In this document: positions 42,634 to 48,086 of the stretch, piece after piece
How positions within the stretch are numbered: position 1 is the first letter of the stretch
How the letters are laid out: every line of letters starts with the position of its first letter
Notes under the pieces: generated by a model
Seen by the model: only the letters and a program-made list of their open reading frames with translations
Told to the model about the DNA's origin: nothing
Databases searched by the model: none
Position numbers and translations under genes: made by a program
Origin: Simkaniaceae bacterium
Lineage (GTDB): Bacteria > Chlamydiota > Chlamydiia > Chlamydiales > Simkaniaceae
Assembly (NCBI GenBank): GCA_018062315.1
Contig: JAGOSM010000008.1
Coordinates: 1 to 48,086, forward strand
Direction of reading: 5' to 3'
Length of the DNA: 48,086 nt

Positions 42634-43961
42634 TTTCCTACGCAAAATTTAGAAAAAATGGCACTTAATAAATCTTCAGTGATGTTGGTCCCAATTAAAT
42701 TACCGAGATGGTGGAGAGCAAGGCGCATATCTGAGGTAATCCATTCAGGAGAAAGGTGAGATTTTAATCCAGAGATCACAGTTTCAAGGGCCTCCTTCCC
42801 TTTTTGCAATGAAAGAAAATGGCGACGACTTAAGAGAATCAGATCTTCTTTATTGGGGGATCCGTTTTTAAAGACAGCTTTACAAATGGCCTCTTTTAAT
42901 TCAGGGAGCCCTTCCCCTGTTAAGGCAGAGACTTTTAGGGGATAGGTTGTTGTATGGGGGAGATCCGCTTTGTTGAGGACGACGAGGGTGTTAGGTGGAG
43001 TGGAATGAGGGATGTAGGACCGGACATCTTGAATATACAGGACAAGGTCCGCTTCAAGCGCTGCTTGCTTAGAGCGGGCAATCCCTTCTTTTTCAATCAC
43101 TTCGTCTGTTTCTCTTAAGCCTGCGGTATCAATGAGTTTAAAATGAAGGTCTCCGATAGAGATCTGTTCTTCAATGAGATCGCGTGTAGTACCTGGGATA
43201 TCGGTTACAATGGCCCGATTTTTTCCTGTGAGGGCATTTAAAAGGGAAGATTTGCCTACATTCGGATCGCCAAGGAGGCAGAGGGTAAAGCCCGAGAAAA
43301 GGCGGCTTCCATCATTGAAGGTGTCGAGAAGAGAATCCATATCTTTAACGATCGTTTCAAGATCTTCGATCACTTCTTCCATAGAAGCAAACTCAAGTCC
43401 TTCTTCTGGGAAATCGACCCAGGCTTCAAAGATCGCTGCTAAATCAAATAGTTTTTTTTGAAATGAGCTAATTTTTTGATAAAGGCGCCCATCGAGGTGA
43501 TGTTTTGCGGCTTGCAAACTTTTTTCATTTTTAGAGCCAATCAAAGCCTGCACCGCTTCTGCTTGGGTCAGATCGAGCTTTCCATTTAAAAAAGCTTTTG
43601 CCGTAAATTCTCCAGGGAGAGCAGCTCGTGCCCCTGCTTTAAGAGCGGCTTGAAGTACCCTTTCTGTGATGAGGATCCCCCCATGACAATGGATTTCAAC
43701 GGTGTCCTCTCCTGTATAGGAACGAGAGCCTTTCATGGGGATGAAAAGGCCTTCATCGATCACTTCCCCTTCGTCTAAAATTTGGCCAAAGTGGACAGTA
43801 TGCGTTGCAAAATTTTGAACAGGCCCTGAAAATATTTTTTGACCGACCAAGAGGGCGTCATTCCCCGAAATACGGATGATGGCTACTCCTCCTTCCCCTG
43901 GAGGGGTTGCTACTGCGGCGATCGTTTGTCCCTTTTCGTAGGATCCATGTACAAATTCCAT
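42630..43961 (-). CDS. mnmE: tRNA modification GTPase MnmE
   Basis: With MnmG it modifies U34 of certain tRNAs (cmnm5U). The 443-residue protein has the N-terminal formyl-THF-binding domain (IAAVATPPGEGGVAIIRISG), the GTPase domain (GDPNVGKSSLLNALTG, IPGTTRD, DTAGLRET, NKAD) and the C-terminal FCVGK with its catalytic Cys. All are intact. It is the first gene of the mnmE-nth pair. ruvA ends 42 bases upstream on the same strand. Confidence 0.97.
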   Translation of the reverse strand: MEFVHGSYEKGQTIAAVATPPGEGGVAIIRISGNDALLVGQKIFSGPVQNFATHTVHFGQILDEGEVIDEGLFIPMKGSRSYTGEDTVEIHCHGGILITERVLQAALKAGARAALPGEFTAKAFLNGKLDLTQAEAVQALIGSKNEKSLQAAKHHLDGRLYQKISSFQKKLFDLAAIFEAWVDFPEEGLEFASMEEVIEDLETIVKDMDSLLDTFNDGSRLFSGFTLCLLGDPNVGKSSLLNALTGKNRAIVTDIPGTTRDLIEEQISIGDLHFKLIDTAGLRETDEVIEKEGIARSKQAALEADLVLYIQDVRSYIPHSTPPNTLVVLNKADLPHTTTYPLKVSALTGEGLPELKEAICKAVFKNGSPNKEDLILLSRRHFLSLQKGKEALETVISGLKSHLSPEWITSDMRLALHHLGNLIGTNITEDLLSAIFSKFCVGK

Positions 43962-44002
43962 GGTGCAATCATAAGCTTTTTGTCCCCCTTTGTAAAGCGG
44001 CT

Positions 44003-44560
44003 TTACATTTGCTTAAGAGCGAGGGTAATGAGAAGGGAGAGGTTATGGGCGGCCTCTTTTGTCGATAGGGCTTTGGTAATGGCTTTTTGTGCATCGGTGG
44101 TTGAATAGCCGAGATTAATGAGGGCGCTGATGGCATCTTGAGCCACGGGGGTAGCTGCGGAAGGAAGAGAGCCTCTCATTTCAACAACAAGGCGCTCTGC
44201 AGTTTTTTTTCCAATGCCAGGGACTTTGGTGAGCTGAGAGACGTTTCCCGTATGAATGGCAGAAAGGAGTTCTCCTTCTGGGAGATGTCCGATTAAAGAA
44301 AGGGCTGTTTTGGGGCCAATACCTGAGATGCTAATCAGTTTTTCAAAAAAATTCCGCTCACTTTCGGTTAAAAATCCATAGGATTTGGCTGAGTCTTCTC
44401 GAATAATAGTAGAAACAAAGAGGAGGAGGGAAGTTCCTATTTGTGGGAGTTGATGAAAAACAGAGACAGGGATGGCAAGAAGGTAGCCGAGTCCTTGATT
44501 ATCAAGGACTGCTTTTTGAGGGGTTGCGCTGACGAGAGTTCCTTTGATGTATTCAAACAT
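44003..44560 (-). CDS. ruvA: Holliday junction helicase subunit RuvA
   Basis: RuvA binds four-way junctions and loads RuvB. The 185-residue protein has the OB-fold start MFEYIKGTLVSATPQKAVL, helix-hairpin-helix motifs (ISGIGPKTALSLI, and VPGIGKKTAERLV) and a C-terminal RuvB-binding helical domain (DAISALINLGYSTTDAQKAI). The family start is the ATG at 44560, which overlaps the ruvC stop by 8 bases. A longer frame to 44617 lies inside ruvC and is not needed. ruvB is not in the window. Confidence 0.96.
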   Translation of the reverse strand: MFEYIKGTLVSATPQKAVLDNQGLGYLLAIPVSVFHQLPQIGTSLLLFVSTIIREDSAKSYGFLTESERNFFEKLISISGIGPKTALSLIGHLPEGELLSAIHTGNVSQLTKVPGIGKKTAERLVVEMRGSLPSAATPVAQDAISALINLGYSTTDAQKAITKALSTKEAAHNLSLLITLALKQM

Positions 44561-45023
44561 GGGTAGCCTTAAGGGTATGGAGATGGCAGATCGCAAGAGC
44601 GAGGGCATCTGCGGCATCTTCGGGTTGTGGAAGGGACGGAAGATTAAAGAGGAGTTGAATCATTTTCTGTACTTGCATTTTGGAGGCTCGTCCATTGCGT
44701 GCAACGGCGAGTTTTGCTTTAGATGGGGAGTATTCAAAAATAGGGATATTGCGCTGTTTTGCGGCGAGGATAATGATCGCGCGGGCCATGGCAAGTTTAA
44801 TGGTGCTTTGAGGATTTTCTCCAACGAATTGAGTTTCTATTGCAATGGCATTGGGTTTGTGGGTATCGAGGAGAGACTCAATGGCATTAAAGAGAATTAA
44901 GTAGCGGCTGTGAAGGTCTTTTTTGCTGTTTGGTCTGATGCATCCAAAATCGATGAGGGAGCGGTTATTAATCAGTCCGTAGCCGGTAATCGTAGTGCCT
45001 GGGTCAATTCCTAAGATAATCAT
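44553..45023 (-). CDS. ruvC: Holliday junction resolvase RuvC
   Basis: RuvC cuts Holliday junctions symmetrically. The 156-residue protein keeps the acidic active site: Asp in MIILGIDPGTTITGYG, Glu in NAIAIETQFVGEN, and the two Asp of QPEDAADALALAICH. The length is typical. It is divergent from the glycosyltransferase operon with a 44-base gap and coupled to ruvA. Confidence 0.96.
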   Translation of the reverse strand: MIILGIDPGTTITGYGLINNRSLIDFGCIRPNSKKDLHSRYLILFNAIESLLDTHKPNAIAIETQFVGENPQSTIKLAMARAIIILAAKQRNIPIFEYSPSKAKLAVARNGRASKMQVQKMIQLLFNLPSLPQPEDAADALALAICHLHTLKATHV

Positions 45024-45067
45024 CCTTTCCTATTTCACATTAACCGGGGATTTTTTAAAATAGAGAG

Positions 45068-46006
45068 ATGAAAATTTTAGTAAGGATGCCCAACTGGTTA
45101 GGGGATATTGTCATGGCAACTCCGGTCCTTGCTTTAATTCGAAAAAAATATCCTGAAGGACATCTTACTGCTCTTCTCCCTCAGTCATTTGCTCCTCTGT
45201 TACAAGGGGATCCCCATCTCAATGAGGTGACTTCTTCTTTAAAAAAAGGAGAATACGATCTTGGGTTTTTGCTCACGAATTCTTTTTCCTCAGCATATGC
45301 GATGTATAAGGCAGGGGTAAAATGTAGAGTGGGGTATTCGGGGGATTGGCGTCGCCTTTTTTTAACAGAGGCTGTTTCCTTTTCTAAAAAGAGAAAGGAG
45401 CAACATCTTGTCAAAACGTATCAAGAGCTTCTTGGGGGCGATGGGACTTTACTCCCCACTTTATATTTAGATGAAAAAGAAAAGGAGTGGGCTAGGGAGT
45501 TTTTGAAGAGCATGGGAATCACAGGGAGGGTAATCGGTGTTCATGTGGGAGCATCTTACGGCCCTGCGAAATGTTGGCCTGCATCGAAATTTCGATCTTT
45601 AGCCAAGGTTCTCAGTAAAGAGAATTGTCTTCTTTTTTTTGGAGATGCGGGAACCCATGAGAAGATCACTCAGATCACTGAGGGGCTTCCTTCTTCAGTT
45701 GTCAATTTAGCAGGAAAAACAACCATCAGAGAGCTCATGGCTTTAATGAAGAGTTGTCATGTGATTCTTTCTAATGATAGTGGTCCTATGCATATTGCAG
45801 ATGCATTGGGGATCCCCTTGATTGCTCTCTTTGGATCGACAGATCCTCGAGTGACAGGGCCTTATAGATCACAAGAGGTGATTTGGAAAGAAGTCAGTTG
45901 TAGCCCTTGTTTTAAGAAAACATGTCCCATTGATTTTCGATGTATGAGATCAATTATGGTTAAAGAAGTACTGGAGAAAGTAGAAAGTGTTGGACTATTT
46001 GTTTAA
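45068..46006 (+). CDS. waaF: ADP-heptose:LPS heptosyltransferase II-like (GT9)
   Basis: This is a 312-residue glycosyltransferase family 9 protein. The N-terminus KILVRMPNWLGDIVMATPVL and the donor-binding part LSNDSGPMHIADALGIPLIA then LFGSTDP match WaaF, which adds the second heptose to the LPS inner core on the cytosolic side. A Cys-containing tail (CSPCFKKTCPIDFRCM) is common in the family. Chlamydial LPS normally lacks heptose, so the acceptor or sugar may differ. The next gene, another GT9 member, overlaps by 20 bases. Confidence 0.85.
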   Translation: MKILVRMPNWLGDIVMATPVLALIRKKYPEGHLTALLPQSFAPLLQGDPHLNEVTSSLKKGEYDLGFLLTNSFSSAYAMYKAGVKCRVGYSGDWRRLFLTEAVSFSKKRKEQHLVKTYQELLGGDGTLLPTLYLDEKEKEWAREFLKSMGITGRVIGVHVGASYGPAKCWPASKFRSLAKVLSKENCLLFFGDAGTHEKITQITEGLPSSVVNLAGKTTIRELMALMKSCHVILSNDSGPMHIADALGIPLIALFGSTDPRVTGPYRSQEVIWKEVSCSPCFKKTCPIDFRCMRSIMVKEVLEKVESVGLFV

Positions 46007-46835
46007 TCCGTTTGATCGTCTTTTAAAAAGTCATCAACCTAAAAATCTCCTTGTTGTCTGGAATCGAGGGATGGGGGATGTGCCTCTCGGTCTTTATGCT
46101 CTTGTAAAAAGGGTGCGGGAGAGGTGTCCTGGAGCCGAAATCACGTTTATAACTAGGCCTGATCTTGCTGAGGTCTTTTCGATGCTGGATTCTGTTAAAG
46201 TGATTGTGGAAAAAGGGTGGAAGAGGGGAGAGCCCGCCTCTTTATCTCCTGAGGTGACTGCCTCTTTTGATTTGGTTCTCGAGGGAGTTAATCCCACAAA
46301 GTGGTTTCGGTGGCAGTTAGGCAAGGTTATTCCTGAGCTGAGGTGGGAGGATAAATGGGACAGCCTTGCAGACAAATTTCCTTTAAAAAAGGGGATCCCT
46401 TATTTAGGGGCTCATCTTTCCACAGAAACGGGAGGATTCTACAGATATGAGAAAAATTGGCCCTTGCCTTATTGGGAAGAGGTTATTCAAAAGAGCCCCC
46501 ATCCCGTGATTTTATTTGGACATAAAAAGGAAGGAACTTTCCCAAATACAATAGATCTCCGTGGGGAAACCTCTCTAATCGAGATGCTGTCTATTATTAA
46601 AAATCGATGCCGCTATCTTTTAGCCCCTGATTCAGGAGTGTTGTCTGTTGTCTATTATGTCAAAAGTCATTTTCCTTTAAAGATCATTTCTTTATGGGCA
46701 GATCCAAAACAGGGGATATTAAGGCAGAAGGTGTCGTCTCCAAATCGCAATTTAGAGCATATTCCTTTAGTTGGGAAAAAGGGAGATGTGTCTAAAATAA
46801 TGCCTCAGGAAGTGAGAGAGGCCTTATTTTTATGA
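45987..46835 (+). CDS. Second GT9-type glycosyltransferase-like protein
   Basis: This is a 282-residue protein related to heptosyltransferases: NLLVVWNRGMGDVPLGLYAL at the start, and YLLAPDSGVLSVVYYVKSHF with LWADPKQG in the donor domain. The motifs are looser than in the upstream waaF-like protein, so the sugar donor is uncertain. The ATG overlaps the upstream gene by 20 bases and the stop overlaps the next gene as ATGA, so the genes are a coupled set, probably for surface glycan synthesis. Confidence 0.65.
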   Translation: MLDYLFNPFDRLLKSHQPKNLLVVWNRGMGDVPLGLYALVKRVRERCPGAEITFITRPDLAEVFSMLDSVKVIVEKGWKRGEPASLSPEVTASFDLVLEGVNPTKWFRWQLGKVIPELRWEDKWDSLADKFPLKKGIPYLGAHLSTETGGFYRYEKNWPLPYWEEVIQKSPHPVILFGHKKEGTFPNTIDLRGETSLIEMLSIIKNRCRYLLAPDSGVLSVVYYVKSHFPLKIISLWADPKQGILRQKVSSPNRNLEHIPLVGKKGDVSKIMPQEVREALFL

Positions 46836-47581
46836 ATCATATGGGGTGTGTGATTTTAGCTGGGGGATTAGGGACTCGGCTGGGGCTTAAGGGGCCAAAA
46901 GGGTGTGTGAAAGTAGGTGAGAAAGAGACCTTATTTGAAATTCTTCTTTCTAAAATGAAGGGGCCTGTAGCGGTGATGACGTCTCCTTTAAACCGGGTAG
47001 AGACGGAACAATTTTTAAAAGAGCACCATTTTTTTGGTATAGAAGACCTTGTTTTATTTGATCAAGATTTAAAAGAAGGGTATCCCGATGGAAATGGAGG
47101 AGTTTTTGAAAAATTATGGGAAACAGGGATTTGGAAAGAGTGGAAAAAAAAGGGAATTACTGCGATAGGTGTATTGCCAATAGATAATCCGCTCGGAAGT
47201 GTAGAGGATCTTTTTCCCTTACATGAAGAACTGGTGATTCGATGTATTCTTAGTAGGGATCCCTCTGAAAAAATAGGGAGGGTCTTAGTAGAGGAAGGGC
47301 GAGTTTCCGTGCGGGAATATACTGAAATGGCTACAGTAACGGGATTGGGATTTACAGGGCAATTTGGGTGTACGATGGAATTTGTAGAAAGGGTAAGTCA
47401 ACTCCCTCCTGTATGGCATCAAATTTATAAGGAGGGGAAGGTGCGCTTTGAGAGGTTTATTTTTGATGTTTTCCCTCACGCGAAAACACATCGGTTGGTG
47501 GTTTCTCCAAGAGACAAGTACTTTGCTCCCGTTAAAGATCAGATCAGTTTAAATGAAGTGCGAAGGAGGTGGAAAGGGTGA
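46832..47581 (+). CDS. UDPGP-family nucleotidyltransferase (UTP-sugar-1-phosphate)
   Basis: This is a 249-residue protein with the nucleotide-binding loop VILAGGLGTRLGLKGPKGCV and downstream DNPLG and REYTEM regions as in UDP-N-acetylglucosamine and UDP-glucose pyrophosphorylases. It should activate a sugar phosphate with UTP. It is about half the usual length of the family (400-480 residues), lacking the larger N- and C-terminal parts. It overlaps the upstream GT gene and the following gpsA. I recall a UDPGP homolog beside gpsA in Chlamydia, supporting a conserved pairing. Confidence 0.75.
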   Translation: MNHMGCVILAGGLGTRLGLKGPKGCVKVGEKETLFEILLSKMKGPVAVMTSPLNRVETEQFLKEHHFFGIEDLVLFDQDLKEGYPDGNGGVFEKLWETGIWKEWKKKGITAIGVLPIDNPLGSVEDLFPLHEELVIRCILSRDPSEKIGRVLVEEGRVSVREYTEMATVTGLGFTGQFGCTMEFVERVSQLPPVWHQIYKEGKVRFERFIFDVFPHAKTHRLVVSPRDKYFAPVKDQISLNEVRRRWKG

Positions 47582-48086
47582 AAATTTGTGTATTGGGAGC
47601 TGGCGCTTGGGGGTTTTGTTTAGCGACAGTGCTTGCAGAGAATGGACATCAGGTGATTTTATGGGCAAAAGATGGGGAGCTCATTGATTCTTTAGCAAAG
47701 GGGGAGAAGCACCCTAAATTAAAAGCGTATGCTGCTCATCCCTCTATTCGTTTTGCAAAGCAATTGGAAGAGGGGGTTCAAGGGGTTGATTTAATTGTGG
47801 AATCGGTTACATCTCAAGGAGTCCGTCCTGTACTTCAGGCCCTTAGAAAAAATAAAGTGCCCCTTGTGATTACCTCCAAGGGGATTGAAGAAGGGACCGG
47901 ATTGCTGTTAACAGAGGTAGCGAAAGAGGTTTTAGGATCAACACAGATAGGGTGTTTGAGTGGCCCGTCTCTTGCAGAGGAAGTGATGAGAAAACTTCCC
48001 ACTTCGATTGTGTGTTCTTCTTATGAAAATGAGATTATGGAGCTCATTAAAACGGCTTTTTCGTCTCCCTATTTTCGGGTGTACCC
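47578..48086 (+). CDS. gpsA: Glycerol-3-phosphate dehydrogenase [NAD(P)+] (partial)
   Basis: The GTG at 47578 overlaps the upstream TGA as GTGA and has an excellent AAGGAGG ribosome site. The frame is open for 169 codons to the window edge. It reads VKICVLGAGAWGFCLATVLA (Rossmann loop), LVITSKGIEEGTG and CLSGPSLAEEVMRKLPTSIV, all typical of GpsA, which reduces dihydroxyacetone phosphate for phospholipid synthesis. The C-terminal half lies outside the window. Confidence 0.93.
   Translation, partial: MKICVLGAGAWGFCLATVLAENGHQVILWAKDGELIDSLAKGEKHPKLKAYAAHPSIRFAKQLEEGVQGVDLIVESVTSQGVRPVLQALRKNKVPLVITSKGIEEGTGLLLTEVAKEVLGSTQIGCLSGPSLAEEVMRKLPTSIVCSSYENEIMELIKTAFSSPYFRVY

Noticed and set aside
1-48086. 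tRNA, rRNA or other structured RNA genes
   Set aside because: I looked through the intergenic gaps for tRNA arms and rRNA-like sequence and saw none. The gaps are mostly short. A covariance-model search would be needed to exclude small RNAs.

Overview
The window looks like chromosomal DNA of a member of the Chlamydiota, probably outside the Chlamydiaceae. Several gene neighbourhoods match the order I remember from Chlamydia: mutL next to pepP near type II secretion pseudopilins, lpdA next to lipA, secA-psd with mnmE/nth, ruvC/ruvA, and a UDPGP-family gene next to gpsA. The many F-box-like and leucine-rich-repeat (LRR) genes and the small bilobed membrane proteins suit an amoeba- or arthropod-associated lineage. 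The genus is not resolvable by reading alone.

Layout. 1-1248: start of a membrane protein gene and a BrnQ-type amino acid carrier. 1317-16841: an accessory island. It holds two F-box-like/LRR paralogs (1317-2105, 11681-12601), three end-to-end modular LRR reading frames (2422-7510), a divergent pair of F-box-like paralogs, one of them split in two (7602-9519 versus 9668-11668), and a 1409-residue protein with four helical repeats and a C-terminal domain resembling ADP-ribosyltransferases. 16887-21128: pepF, mutL and pepP. 21125-24544: a membrane class III nucleotide cyclase and a soluble histidine kinase. 24510-28074: type II secretion minor pseudopilins with an OPT-family transporter between them. 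28134-29021: a hypothetical acidic protein. 29065-30586: three small Inc-like two-helix membrane proteins, two with near-identical promoters. 30587-30997: a non-coding stretch with a TTACGG-type repeat also seen at 25751-25798. 30998-40131: amino acid permease, metallophosphoesterase, glgC, lipA, lpdA, a zinc-ribbon membrane protein and secA. 40247-45023: psd, an LRR-like gene inserted behind it, nth, mnmE, ruvA and ruvC. 45068-48086: two family 9 glycosyltransferases, a nucleotidyltransferase and a partial gpsA, all overlapping.

How it fits together. The right two thirds is mostly housekeeping with short overlaps between co-directional genes. The left third is dominated by genes that look like host-directed effectors. 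Nearly all of its LRR and F-box proteins share a short cap motif, [IVM]-R-x-W-[MLI], just before the LRRs, and the three modular LRR frames add a recurring C-terminal block that I do not recognise from any named family. The best candidates for something undescribed are this cap/LRR/RDIRKEV modular family, the ART-like giant protein encoded beside it, and the three-gene Inc-like family with duplicated promoters and a 30-bp perfect palindrome in one member.
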